In this document: piece after piece, positions 51,721-63,685 of the stretch
Numbering within the stretch: the first letter of the stretch is position 1
Layout: each line of letters begins with the position of its first letter
Assembly: GCA_030407315.1 (NCBI GenBank)
Contig: JALQPE010001729.1
Coordinates: 1 to 64,000, forward strand
DNA length: 64,000 nucleotides
Source: Asparagopsis taxiformis
Lineage: Eukaryota; Rhodophyta; Florideophyceae; Bonnemaisoniales; Bonnemaisoniaceae
Reading direction: 5' to 3'
Position numbers and translations under genes: made by a program
Notes under the pieces: model-generated
What the model was told of the DNA's origin: nothing
Seen by the model: the letters and a program-made list of their open reading frames with translations, nothing else
Databases searched by the model: none

Positions 51721-52279
51721 AATTGCGCGAACCGACGTGCGAACTCAGCGAAGCACAGAAACTCCGCCCGGAGAAAACACGGGACGCCAAACTTATCGCT
51801 TACTCTAATTCTTCTTTTATCCGTTCGTCGTGCGCGACAGCGAGGGCGATTGACGCGTGCGCGCGTATCGCTATCCTGGAAGCGGTGCTATAGCCTCTCT
51901 GGTTTGTATAACTACCCTACCTCTACTACGACGATTCGCCGCGCGGAACGACGCGATCGAAGACGCAGCGCGTGCGCGCGCTAGTTCGGAACCCTAACGC
52001 GGGTTCGGCGGTGCCGAAAATATTGGGTTCGCGAGCGATCGAGACCCGTCTTCGCGCGTTCCGAGCGAGGAAGAAGCACTCCTGCGAGCGAACTCGTCCC
52101 CCTCACCCTTACTACGCGCGCCCGATACGCAGACAATTTTCGGGAAGCGCTTCCCTTTTTACTTGCCAATTTTTCGACGCGCCGACGCGAGATTTTGACG
52201 CGCGTCGAATTCCCCTTTCTCCTTCCCCATCATCCCTTTTTCCCTTTTCCCTAGGCGACGATCGAACGCAACCGCGCCG

Positions 52280-54250
52280 ATGGATCCATCCGCGCCCGAG
52301 CGATCGAACGCGCCGACCGAACCGCCGCCAGTCGCGTCGCAAACGCACGCAGTCGACGCGCTGGTCGCTTCACATATCCCTGACCCTACCGCTTCTCCGT
52401 GGCCGCCGTTGCCGACGAAAGCGCTCGCGAGCATCGACGACGACGCGCAAACGTCCGACGACGGCGCCGCAACGAAGCGCGAGGCCGAGTTCCGCGTTTC
52501 CGACGTGCACGCCACGCCGTCCGCAACGCTTCCGAGCTTGGTTCGACAAGTAGTGGACGACCCTACGTTCCAATGCATGCTCCAGGCTGAAGTACGAGCT
52601 GCAGTGGACCGCGCTATCAAGGGCCAATCACGAGGATTGACGGCTCAGATGAGGGCGCAAGTCCACAACCTAATCGTCACTACGATGGACTCCCGCGAGG
52701 AGCACAACATTGAACGCGCGAACGTCGCTGCGCGCGAAAACCGAACGCGAACCGCAGCGCGCGCGACCCCTACGAACTACGCGCGCAACGCGGACCCCGA
52801 AGGATGGCTGGAACTGGCGCGCCAGGACCTGTCATTCGACGACCACCCGCCTTCGGACAGCGACAATGGACCCGCGCATCCTGGGCTGGTAGAGATCCAG
52901 CCGTTAAACGAGCTGTTCACGCGCGCGCTTTCGTATCGCACGTACCGCTTGCGTAATACGGACCGCGCGTTTAACCGAGCAATTGCGAGCGAATTGGCTA
53001 GCACCGCGAAGATGGTGCGCCATTCGATGCAAGGAGAGAATTTCACGGGCGCTGACGGAATCGCCGTGCTATCGTTCCTGAAGTATTTCAAGAGCGCATG
53101 CGACGACACCGGCGTATCCGAAGGCGCAGCATTGCCGATTCTCAAGTATTTCCTCTCCGACGAGGCGCGCGACACGTTCCAAACGTACGTGGGACGAACG
53201 TTCCGAGGAGCGCGCGCGGGCATCGATTCGATTACGTGCTACGCGGAAGCCGTTCAGTGGCTCCTGCTGACCTATGCGCGCGAAGGCGACGTCGCGCAAG
53301 CGTATCGTGACGTGGCGCAACAAACGCAAGACCCGAAGGAAACCGAAACGCAATTCGCTACGAGACTTCGACGCCGCGCGCTGCGCTGCGGCGATGCGTT
53401 TAGCGAGCGAACGCTTGTTTCTATTTTCGTCGATGGTCTACGACCCTATGCGCAACACCTCGTACGGGACGCGCTGTCTCGCGACCCGCGTCGATACACC
53501 TTTCGAGAGCTAGTCTCTATGGCGCAGAGCCACGGGGACACGCACCGAGCGATGACGCCGACGACGAGCGCGCGACCGCTATTACGGCGAACTCCTGCGC
53601 TCTACGTGGAAGAAGACGAGACACCGACGCTGCAAGCACTGACCGTGGGGCACACCCCGCCATCAGGCTTCTCATCGCCAAACGTCTCAACCTCCGCCGC
53701 GACGCTGCACGCTCCGCGCGAACGGAAGTTCTCGACACCGAGCCCCATGCGAAGTCCAACCTCGCTTGGCACCCCTTCGTCGAATTATCGCACGCCACGC
53801 TCTCGCGACGCATCGCCCGCCGACCGCTCGCGACGCTTTGCGCATAACGACGACCGAGAACGCGAACGCGCGGGACCGTACACGGCGCACATACCGCGCG
53901 CCACTTACCCACCGCCTATCGTGAGGCAGACGGCACCGGCCGACACGTCTCGTACAGCGGCGTTCCGCTGTCTGATATGCCGGAAGTTTGGGCACCCCAT
54001 GGTAAGCTGCCCGCTGCTCTCATCCGAGCAACAGGCCGCGATTCGCGAGATGCATAGCCACGCGCGTCTGACGCCCGAAGAGCTGAACCTGCAGCGTAAC
54101 GTTCAGGTTTTCGAAGTTTCCGCGGACGATGACGCACGCGAGCGAGAAAGCGAACGCACGCGCGAAGACGACGCGCACGACGGCGAGCAGCTCACGCCCC
54201 ACTCGGTTCGCTTCGCAGAAGACCCGGGAAACGCCTACGAGGAGTCGTAG
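52280..54250 (+). CDS. Chromovirus Gag
   Basis: 656 residues, intact. The central region (about 270-420) has the retrotransposon Gag fold pattern: ILKYFLSDEARDTF, a conserved Trp/Leu segment around AVQWLLLTYAREGD, and ETQFATRLRRRALRC. One CCHC zinc knuckle (C-x2-C-x4-H-x4-C, CLICRKFGHPMVSC) lies near residue 560. Pol starts 45 bp downstream in a different frame. Codon choice strongly favours CGCG/GCGC contexts. Gag forms the particle and packages RNA. Confidence 0.88.
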   Translation: MDPSAPERSNAPTEPPPVASQTHAVDALVASHIPDPTASPWPPLPTKALASIDDDAQTSDDGAATKREAEFRVSDVHATPSATLPSLVRQVVDDPTFQCMLQAEVRAAVDRAIKGQSRGLTAQMRAQVHNLIVTTMDSREEHNIERANVAARENRTRTAARATPTNYARNADPEGWLELARQDLSFDDHPPSDSDNGPAHPGLVEIQPLNELFTRALSYRTYRLRNTDRAFNRAIASELASTAKMVRHSMQGENFTGADGIAVLSFLKYFKSACDDTGVSEGAALPILKYFLSDEARDTFQTYVGRTFRGARAGIDSITCYAEAVQWLLLTYAREGDVAQAYRDVAQQTQDPKETETQFATRLRRRALRCGDAFSERTLVSIFVDGLRPYAQHLVRDALSRDPRRYTFRELVSMAQSHGDTHRAMTPTTSARPLLRRTPALYVEEDETPTLQALTVGHTPPSGFSSPNVSTSAATLHAPRERKFSTPSPMRSPTSLGTPSSNYRTPRSRDASPADRSRRFAHNDDRERERAGPYTAHIPRATYPPPIVRQTAPADTSRTAAFRCLICRKFGHPMVSCPLLSSEQQAAIREMHSHARLTPEELNLQRNVQVFEVSADDDARERESERTREDDAHDGEQLTPHSVRFAEDPGNAYEES

Positions 54251-54294
54251 CGGGTGGGCCGACTCCTCTCCACTCAACGGACACGCGACGCGCG

Positions 54295-57200
54295 ATGACG
54301 CAACCGCCGCGCGAAAGACCGCCTCCGTTACCACCCGAAACAGTGGTCCTGTTTCAGACCCCTACCGCGAACTACAAACTCGAGGTACGCGTCGGATATA
54401 ATCTACGTACGGTCACCGCGGTGACCGCTGTGCTTGATACCGGCGCGGGCCCGAGCCTCATTCGCGAGAACGTATTAGGCGCTGATTGGAAGCGCCACGC
54501 TACGCCGCCAACGCTGCGCTGCGCTGCGCAATTATCGACGCGAATGGACGACGCCTCGCGCCGAACGCGTCGTTACGACTTAGCGTTCTTCTAGGTGCCC
54601 GCGCGCACCTTCAAAATTTCCTGGTGATGCCGCGCTTATCCGTCCCTTGCATTCTGGGAGCAGACTTCATCGACCGCGTGGTTCGGATGATCTATACTGG
54701 GCCGCAGCGCGCGTTGCGAACCCGCTATGGAGACCACGTTCCGATGCTCCCACGCACGCCGACGAAACCGCGCCGCGCACCGACCCCCAAGACTACCCGA
54801 CTAACAGATTTCGCACCAATCCGCGTTGCGCGCCGCACGTCGATTCCGCCGCACGCGACGCAGGCTATCGAAGTCACCACGGGCGCTCACGGACGCTGCA
54901 TCACGATACCCGCGACTGACCTCTACGGGCAGAAGTTGCTTCGTCTAGCCAACGGTGAAACGCTGGTTAAAAGGAACGTGCCCTTCAGCGTGCACGTGCA
55001 CAACGCCGGCACCCGCCTCCAGGTATTGCCCAAAGGCATGAAGGTGGGCGCCGCAGTGCCCAACCCCGTAGGTTGCCTACAAGTTGCACAAGAAGCGCCG
55101 ACTCCGCAAGACCGACCGCCCGACGATGCGACGCCACGCAACGCGACGAACCCGCCGGACCCGCGCGAAACCGACGGGATTGCGAACGCGACGCCGCACT
55201 GGGAAGACCTCCTACGCGCGACGCTACGCGATGAGCGAGTAGACGACGACCTACACGCGCGAATTATCGAGATGCTGCGAAAGCACGAGCGAATGTGGAA
55301 TGGCACGCTTGGAGCCATCCACGCGACAGAACACCGCATCGAACTGGTTCCGGGGGCGACCCCCGTCAACCAACCGCCGTACCGCGCCGGACACGCGTCG
55401 CGCGAAATTATCCGTACGCAAGTGGATAAGATGCTCCGCGCTGGAGTGATCGAACCTGCTACATCGGAATGGGCGAGCCCGGTCGTAGTCGTGCCTAAGA
55501 AGGACGGGACTTCCCGCTTCTGCATTGACTACCGCCGCTTAAACGCCGCCACCGTCAAGGACGCGTATGCGATTCCGCGCATGGACGATTGCGTCGATTC
55601 GCTCGGTAACGCGACGGTTTTCACCACGCTGGACTGCAACTCGGGATACTGGCAGATCCCGGTAGCGCACGCCGACCGCGACAAGACTACGTTTACGTCG
55701 CACGTTGGTACGTATCGCTTCCGCCGTATGCCCTTCGGACTCTCGAACGCGCCCGCGACGTTTCAGCGCGCGCTCGATATCTTGCTCGCGAACGTGAAAT
55801 GGCAGCACTGCCTAGTCTACCTGGATGACGTAATCATCTTCTCCGCCGACGTAAACGCGCACGTGCATCATGTCGACGAGATACTGGGAATCCTCGGACG
55901 CGCTGGCGTTTCGCTTAAATTCGCGAAGACTGAGTTCTTCAAGCGCTCGGTAGACTACCTGGGACATACTATTTCGCCTGGAAAGCTATCCGTGCCGACG
56001 ACGAAATGCGACGCGCTGCGCGATGCGACGTATCCGACGACGAAAACGCAGCTGCGCAGCTTTCTGGGAACGTGCAACGTATACCGCCGATTCGTCGAGA
56101 AATTCGCGTTCATAGCCGCGCCGCTCACGCAGCTGTTGAAAAAGGACCAAGGAGATAACCTACCCGCGCCGACGCCAGAGCAAACGCGCGCGTTCGAATC
56201 ATTGCGACGAGCGATGCTATCTCCGCCTATTCTTCGCCTACCGCGCGAGGGACACCCATACGTGCTCGATACCGACGCGTCGCAAGGACAAATCGGATGC
56301 GCATTATTACAGCTAGACGCGGACGAAGACACATTACATCCAGTCGGATACTGGTCGCGCACGCTTAACGACGCGGAGCGAAATTATTCGACGACGGAAC
56401 GCGAATGCCTCGCGGTAGTATGGGCAGTGCTACTACTACGCGCGTATCTAGAAGGACGGAAGTTCACGGTTCGCACGGACCACAATTCGCTGCGCTGGAT
56501 TCTAAACATGACCTCTGCGGAAGGACGACTTGCGCGCTGGCGATTGCCACTCGCCGAGTTCGAGTTCGACGTCGAATATAAAAAGGGTAAACGCCATGTC
56601 ATCGCCGACGCGCTCTCGCGAATGGCCACGCGAAGCGGCGACGAGACGGAAATACCGGACGAGATACCCTGCTTCGACGCCGCGAACATCGTTGAACCGC
56701 CCGCGGACGCTTATGCACGAACCGATACCGCGCTATTATGCGATTACGCAGAATACTACCCGAGTTTGGACTGCCTACTGGCAACTCGGTCGTGCATCGA
56801 ACCGCCCGTGTCCACTGACGAGTGGATTCGCGAGCAAGCGACGGACGAATTCTGCCAAAACGCGAAACGCGATGTCGAAACCACGCCGCAGTCGCGCTTT
56901 CACCTGTCCCCCGATGGGATACTTATGAGGACCGCGCCGCTCGACGACGCCACGCAGATAGTCGTGCCCGAAGCGATTAAGGGGCGCATTTTGCGAGCTA
57001 ACCATTACGCGGTAACCGCAGGAAATCCGGGCGCGCGACGCATGTATGACGCAATCCGACGCGCGTACTACTGGCCGATGATGAGCGTAGACGTCTACAC
57101 CACGGTGAGACAGTGCGACGCGTGCGCACGTAACCGCGTTACGCAATATCGCCACACGAACGCCCTGAAGCTATTCCCCGCGACGCGCCCGCTCGAAGAC

Positions 57201-58528
57201 GTCGCTATCGATATCCTTGGGCCGCTGCCCGAGACTCCGCGCCAACGCCGCTTCGTACTCGTAATCGCAGACCGCTATAGCAAACTCTGCCGACTCATCG
57301 CGCTCGGACGCGTATCCGCGCTCGCCGTTGCGAAGGCATTTTGCCGAGATTGGGTGTTCGTCTATGGACCGCCGCGAACGCTACTTTCGACAATGGGCCG
57401 CAATTCCGCTCGAAGCTGTTTCAGGAGACTTGCGCGCTGATGGGTACGCGGAACATATTCACAACGACGTACCATCCGCAATCGAACGGACAAGTCGAGC
57501 GCATGAACCGCACCATCGTCGCGACGCTGCGTCATTATGTAGATGAAGAGCGCAGAGATTGGGACGAGCATTTAGACGCGCTAGCGTACGCTTACAACCG
57601 CGCGATACACCGCTCGACGAATACGTCGCCGTTCGAACTTACGCTCACACGCTACCCCGTATCGCTGGGAACGGAACAAGTGGACACGATTCGCAGCACG
57701 CCGTTTCTCCGCATGGAATTTCTAGCGCGATTATCGGACGCCTACGTGCGCGCAGCAAACGCGCTGAAGAAGGCGCAAGCGCGGTATAAACGGGATTTCG
57801 ACCGCGGCGTACGCGCAGTGAACAAGGAAATCAAGGTGGGTGACCAAGTATACTTGGATACCCGCGCGGGAGCGACGACTCAAGCGCAGCGAGACGAAGG
57901 AGCGCGTGCGTCGAAATTGGACTACCCCGTCTCCGGCCCTTTCCCTGTAATAGGCTGTCGCGGCCATACCTACGAAATCGCAATAGATGGCGTGCCCGAG
58001 CTCGTTAGTTCCGACCGCATCCGTGTCGCACCGCGTATTGCGACGCCCGCGCCTTCCCCGCTAGACGACGAGGAAGATGCTACCGCAACGGAAGCCGCTA
58101 ACGACGCTACGCAACGCAGCGAACGCGACCTCGAAGCTTCGCGCAAAGTTAGCCCAGAGTCTGGGTACGGAACGCGCGAATTTATGATTGACAAACTCAT
58201 GGCCGAAGGCATTGACGATGCTGGGGAAGCCGTTTTCCGAGTGCGCTGGAAAGGATATTCGCCGCGCGATGATACCTGGGAACCCGTGGGCTCACTACCC
58301 GCACCTATTGTCGCACGTTTTCGCAGGGACCTAAAGCGAACTGCTTCGAGCGCCGCCGGACGCGACACCGAGCCCGGCCGCGCTACGTCACGCAACCGCC
58401 GGGGACCCCTGCCGAAGAGGCGCACTCCGGAAGCGACAAGCGTCACCAGGCCGCGCCGGACGCCACCCAGTCGCTCAAGTTTGCGGCTAGCGGACAAGAG
58501 GACGCGCCACCGCCCGCCACGAAACTAA
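54295..58528 (+). pseudogene. Chromovirus Pol: protease, RT, RNase H, integrase, chromodomain, two frameshifts
   Basis: Domains in order: aspartic protease (LDTGAGPSLI), reverse transcriptase (LDCNSGYWQIPV, YLDD), RNase H (DTDASQGQIGC, TDHNSLRWI, ADALSR), integrase zinc domain (C-x2-C present; the second His is Asn in AGNPGARR), integrase core and C-terminal domain, then a chromodomain (FRVRWKGYSPRDDTWEP). The frame shifts -1 inside a (GCTGC)n run at about 54513-54530 in the protease. It shifts again at about 57386-57391, where one base is missing in TCG-AC beside the second catalytic Asp of integrase. All else is open over 4.2 kb, so it died recently. The chromodomain identifies it as a chromovirus that targets heterochromatin. 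Confidence 0.9.
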
Positions 58529-60439
58529 CGTGCAGAACCGCCGAGCCAAGAGCGGCATACGAGCCAAGGAGGGCGCCTGCAGAGCTCATGGAGAAAACGG
58601 GCCAGGACCATGAGGCTCGCTCCGACGCGTATGCGAAAAAGCGCGCCGACATATCATCCTTGCCGTCTATTTCGTGTGCCGGCAGCGCCCAGCATTCTCG
58701 AACCGGTTCAGTCGATAACGTGACTTCGCACGAAAACGTCAGCCGCGACGTCAGACGAAGTTTCACCGCGCCCTGCGCAATTGACGTTCTATCGCTGAAT
58801 GACTTGGAACGGTCGCCGCACGCAATGGAGCGACGCCGCTCGCGAGCCGCTGACGCACCCGTCCGACAGGCCGCACAGGATTCGTCGCTTGCGCGTCGCG
58901 TTACTACTCGCGTCAGCTATCCGCACGGAGGCAATCCACATTGGGCTAGACTAGCTGGGAGTTGAACGCTTGCGCGAGCCTACAAACGAACGTTTTGTAC
59001 TACTGGTGCTAACACGCGTCGCGCAGAACGCCGTCGATGCGTGGGAATCGAACCCACTCGCTTACGCCCTAGACGCCGCCCGCTGACCACCTGTGCGAGG
59101 TTCGGGAACCGCTGCGCAAGTCGCGCCAAGACCGCCAGGAGACACCATGTATCACTCCTCGCCCGCGCTTCGACCACTCCTCGTTCGCCACGCAACTACT
59201 CTTCGTTCGCCCTGCAGCTACTCGTCGCCCACGCTATGCAACCCTCAATAACCGCCTACCGCCACGCAGAGGTCGCGCCATGTCACGGACTGAGAGTCTC
59301 GCTCACGTATGTCGGCGCACAACCTGGAAAATGCGTGCAAGCCCGGCACCGTCTAACTCCCTGACTGACTCTAGGAGATGTGCGATGCGCTGGAACCAGC
59401 GATGGGTTTCGCGCGAAAATAGGGGAGCGGCTCCGAAATTGGGTGCGCAGTCTGGCCCGGCGGAATAGCAATTTGACCGTCCCGCAAAAATTGTCCCACG
59501 AGAAAATTGTTGGCGAAGGGGCACCTGGATTGCGCCGCCGCCACACTGACCCCCACGTCGTGACAAGCCGTCCCTCACTGCCGTCATTTGATTGGACGAC
59601 AACACGCGCAGACTCCAGCGAGCATCTCGAACTCGGTGGAAAGACGCAGTCACCTGGACGTACGCCGGTCTCCACCGATAATATAGTGGCATTCACACGC
59701 GCATCTCCCCCTCAGCGAAAGCGCGGAGAATGAGGCCTAGTCTACAAAAAGAAAGAGGCGACCCACACGGGAGCCCACGAATAAGGCCCTTTCGCCCCGC
59801 TCTAGCCATGGAACAGCGGATGCGGTAGTGAGACACGAACGTAGGTAGCAAGCGAGGCGACGCGAAGTCGAAAAACGAAGGCGCGTAGCAACGAACCGAT
59901 GACGCGACCGCGAGCGAACGCGCGATGGAATTAACCCGCGGCGGCGAGAACCACGCGCGACGAACCGACGAAGCGAACGCATTACGACGATCGCGCTCCG
60001 GCGTACCGGCCGCCCCAACTCACCCCGTTCACCCCCCTCTCAAGCTCCACAACACACGCAACCCAACGCATGCTGGAAATATCGGCGCGTGTTGATGGCC
60101 GACTTCATCCGGTTGTCCCCCGAACGGCGACGTGGACAACGGGCACATACGGCTTTGAGCCACGACACGCGCGTCCTTACCGAAGGCACACCGACGCTTG
60201 CGTGCCTCATGATCTGGCACGCCGCGTACCGGCCGGCCCCCAGCGTCACACTACAGCGCGTGTACCAAGTGGAGGAACCAAGAGGTGGGAAGGGCGACAC
60301 ATAGATACCAACAAGACAAGTTTATTGCAAAGAGAATGTAATGCGTGCTAACTGAATGGAGCAAGAATCAGGACGGAGGTGCGCGCGTGTCATCGTCTCG
60401 ACGCGTGTGACGGCTCGACGAACTACCCGCCGTATTGCG
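58529..60439. other. Region between the chromovirus coding part and the next LTR
   Basis: About 1.9 kb of GC-rich sequence, with no second copy of the 50936-51702 LTR. It may be a long 3' untranslated region of the chromovirus, with the 3' LTR beyond the next insertion. At 59043-59089, minus strand, an A-box-like and B-box-like pair (TGGTCAGCGGG and GGTTCGATTCC) suggests a degenerate tRNA-derived fragment. No gene is called. Confidence 0.45.
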
Positions 60440-61100
60440 TGTAGTATACGTGGCAATTCCGAAATTGCAAATATTTACGTTTTTCCGCGGAATTCGAATC
60501 TCGGCGGACACGACCGGCGACAGCAATGCACGAACATTGCTGGCGCATGCGCGCGCGCAACCGGCACACGTGTGCAACGAACGTACTGGCAACGGCCAAC
60601 GGACCAACGGGTCCCTACGTGTGACCCACAAGGTCCTTTCCCATTCGGGGACGTTACGCGCAGTGTTTACACTGTAAAGCGATGCCATCGTGGCCATATA
60701 GGTATTGGCATCGTGCCGGGAGGGAAAGGGGACAAGACAACGATCGAGCAACGGCTCTAGTCTACGATTGACTTCTACGTTTTACGTTTACGTTCTGCCT
60801 AACGAGGCTTCGTCTCCGTCGAGCTGCGTACTCCCTACCCATCGCCGCACGTAAGGCTGATTGCGTGTAGTGCCTCCGGGCTTGGTCGAGAGCGCCTCCG
60901 GTGACGTACCACCTCGTGTGCTAACGTAATCCTCGCGTGGATTGTTGCGTCGTGACGCTCGTGTCTACTCGCTAACCACTCTACCTTCCTACCTAACAAT
61001 ACAGTCAAAACACCAGCGGGTGGACTGCTCGTTTCGTTTCGTTAAGGACAGCGTGTCCGTGGCTCGTACCAGCTACTTCTAGAACTAACGTGGTTCCACA
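60440..61100 (+). mobile_element. 5' LTR (661 bp) of the third gypsy element
   Basis: TGTAGTATAC to TTCCACA, 661 bp, matching the solo LTR at 24005-24665 over its whole length. That match fixes both ends. It is followed by one base and the primer-binding site. Unusually rich in ACGT. Confidence 0.95.
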
Positions 61101-61101
61101 C

Positions 61102-61117
61102 TGGTCTCTCGACCTAG
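61102..61117 (+). other. Primer-binding site of the third gypsy element
   Basis: TGGTCTCTCGACCTAG one base after the LTR, identical to 51705-51720. Both families therefore use the same primer RNA despite unrelated LTRs. Confidence 0.85.
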
Positions 61118-61199
61118 AAGTTGCTACGAGCATAACGACAACCAACGAGGTTGAGCTCTTTTACGTTAACGAAAAGCTACGTGCTACAGACGACGGTCT

Positions 61200-63602
61200 A
61201 TGAATTACGCTGTGTCGAATTCCAGCGCGTCGCCCAGGCAACCGTTGCCAACGTCAGCGGACGCCGAAGCCGACGTGGCCTTGTCAGCAGAAGCGATCTT
61301 CGCGACTGATCGATCTATCCCGCCGGATATCGAGGCGATCGGCCAGCTACCACGTACGGTAAGCCCGTTTGAGTCCGTGAGTATGGACCCCGCAACGCGC
61401 GGTCAGCTCAACGAAGGGAACGTGACTCCCACGGCACTACGTGTAGTGTACGAAGACCTTCGAGGTCACATCGAAAGGGCGAGCGACGCGGCCGTCGACG
61501 AAGCCGTAAGGCAGAGACTCGGAGTCTCGGAGCGCGAAGCTCGTGCGTTACGTGAACGCTCAGCGACCCTCGAACGGGAAAACGAAGGTTTACGAAACCG
61601 CCTCTCCGCCGTGGAGGGAAGACTCGACTCGTTTGTCGTAGTATTCAACGAAATCGTCGCCGGACGTTCCGCTCCGCCGAGCGGAAGCGATCCGAATTAC
61701 GAAGGCTCGCGCGCCTATAACTCGCAATCCTCCCCGGCCGTTCCGGGAGGATACCCACCAACACCCGGTCCGACGACCCCGACAACGTACGGAAGGGGGG
61801 CGACAGTGCAACGAGCCATCGCCCACCCCGACGAGACGCCACGAAGGCAATTACGTTTTAACGATACGCCAGACCACGCGCGGTCGGCGGACGCAGCACG
61901 TGCTGCGCAACTCGATACGAGAGCTCCCCCGCCACGTGAAACGTACATTCCGTGGCTGGGTACTTTCGGCACGACGGACACGCGAGTCCACGAAAACGAA
62001 CGTGCCGACGCGGTACGCTTACCAGGGAACGCCCTCGGACCCGTTTGCCACGCGTTGGCAGAGCACACGACAATGCTCGACGCATTTGCGAACGTGGTGT
62101 CGTACCGCATGTACCGACTCAACGATGTACGTGAACATCTCTACGTGAACGAGAGTCAAAGCGTACATAAGCTCAAACGTGAGCTGGAGGGACTTTTCCC
62201 TACGTTAAAGCCGTTCTCCGGCCGGAATCCGATTACGTTACTCGGATTCCTCGCCCAAATACGTGATGGGTTCAGCACACTCGGAGTGTGCGAGGGAGTG
62301 GCAGTACGTGCGCTGCACTTCTTCCTCGAAGGGGACGCCCGACGGTTCTACGATTCCCAGTGTACGACTGGTGTGATCACGACTGATCCGACGAAGAGGT
62401 TCTCGTGGCCTCACGTAATCAACGCGTTGATCAAACGATATCTGCAAGACGACGTGCTGCAGGAGGCCTACGAAAAGGTCACGATGATCACGCAGAGTCC
62501 TAACGAGGACGAGAATCAGTACGCTGATAGACTCGACACCGCCACGCGGGCGTGTAACTACGTGTTTACGGATCGACTCCTCGTTCACCACTACGTACGT
62601 GGTTTGCTGCCCTCGACGCGGGCAGCAGTGACGGAACGACTCCGGTCACTCCCCGAACGAGAGAGGAACGACCTCACCGTTGTGAGACGATTGGCGACGG
62701 CCGAAGGAACGACCTTCCGTGCACGTACGGCAGCTGTCGCGTCAGCCGCGAAACCGAAAGTGCGGTTTCCGGTGAAGCCTACGTTGGCTATTTCCGACCA
62801 CGAGTCGAGGAAGTTCGCGGACTACGATGAGTCCGTGTACTTACGTAATGAACGGGCTAACGAGCCCAGTTACCACGATGGTAACCTGAACATCCCCGCG
62901 AGGGACGACGACGACGTGTCGCTCGCTGCGGTTCACGTTGCCGAGAATTTGGAGGCGATCCTCTTCACGAACGGGCCGCCGCCCAACGATACGAAAACGG
63001 CAAACGAAAAGCCGGACGAGCTCGAAGCTCGATTGAACCGTCCATGCGAGGACGTGCCGAAGCTCACGAGCGAGCAGACGCAATTGGCGCACTCCGTAAT
63101 CCCGAATGATTACTGGACGCTGTCGTGTTGGTCATGCCGCGAAGATGGCCACTCGACGTTTACGTGTCCGCGTCTGACGCCAGATCAACGGATCTTTTTC
63201 GCGTACAAGTACTACCTCTTCCACGTGAAGAGCAACCCACGTCAGGCTGAGTACTTCCGCCAACGAATGGCTAAACGTAACCAGGAACGACCTGGCGAGC
63301 GAGGGAACGTGACCCCGCGGAGGTACGGCACGCCGCCTACGATACTCCGAAACCCCAATCGTGACGGGGGAAGGCCCTTCGACAGGCGCCGCGGCGATTT
63401 TCGTAATGACCGACGTGACCCCCGCCCGTGGGCGAACGAACGGAATGGCCAGCGTAATGGCCGCAGCGGAGTCTACGTGACGACCTCCGCTGACGAAACG
63501 CCACTCGAGGCGGAAACGAGTCACGATGACGAACGAGCTTCGTGGGCTCACGACGACAACGTGTCGAGCGGCCCCGCGCCGGGAAACGACCAGGCGATGT
63601 AG
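61200..63602 (+). CDS. Gypsy Gag, intact
   Basis: 800 residues. A coiled coil at about 95-150 (Arg/Glu/Leu heptads around REARALRERSATLERENEGL) precedes a disordered Pro/Thr segment. The Gag core (about 300-500) carries LTEHTTMLDAF-like and FFLEGDARRFYD blocks and ends with VRGLLPSTRAAV. A CCHC zinc knuckle (CWSCREDGHSTFTC) is at about 643, and an Arg/Asn-rich tail follows. It has the same order as the chromovirus Gag but a longer N-terminus with the coiled coil. No stops or frameshifts, so this copy may be active. Sequence contexts strongly favour ACGT. Confidence 0.88.
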   Translation: MNYAVSNSSASPRQPLPTSADAEADVALSAEAIFATDRSIPPDIEAIGQLPRTVSPFESVSMDPATRGQLNEGNVTPTALRVVYEDLRGHIERASDAAVDEAVRQRLGVSEREARALRERSATLERENEGLRNRLSAVEGRLDSFVVVFNEIVAGRSAPPSGSDPNYEGSRAYNSQSSPAVPGGYPPTPGPTTPTTYGRGATVQRAIAHPDETPRRQLRFNDTPDHARSADAARAAQLDTRAPPPRETYIPWLGTFGTTDTRVHENERADAVRLPGNALGPVCHALAEHTTMLDAFANVVSYRMYRLNDVREHLYVNESQSVHKLKRELEGLFPTLKPFSGRNPITLLGFLAQIRDGFSTLGVCEGVAVRALHFFLEGDARRFYDSQCTTGVITTDPTKRFSWPHVINALIKRYLQDDVLQEAYEKVTMITQSPNEDENQYADRLDTATRACNYVFTDRLLVHHYVRGLLPSTRAAVTERLRSLPERERNDLTVVRRLATAEGTTFRARTAAVASAAKPKVRFPVKPTLAISDHESRKFADYDESVYLRNERANEPSYHDGNLNIPARDDDDVSLAAVHVAENLEAILFTNGPPPNDTKTANEKPDELEARLNRPCEDVPKLTSEQTQLAHSVIPNDYWTLSCWSCREDGHSTFTCPRLTPDQRIFFAYKYYLFHVKSNPRQAEYFRQRMAKRNQERPGERGNVTPRRYGTPPTILRNPNRDGGRPFDRRRGDFRNDRRDPRPWANERNGQRNGRSGVYVTTSADETPLEAETSHDDERASWAHDDNVSSGPAPGNDQAM

Positions 63603-63685
63603 GTCACGAGCCACCCACATCGCCTGAACCCTTACGTAAAAGGGGGACGACCGACGTCGATGATTGGTCCTCCGCAGGCTCACCG

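Noticed and set aside
59037..59095. tRNA gene on the minus strand
   Set aside because: The T-arm and an A-box-like stretch are present, but the anticodon stem does not pair and the D-arm is one base short.
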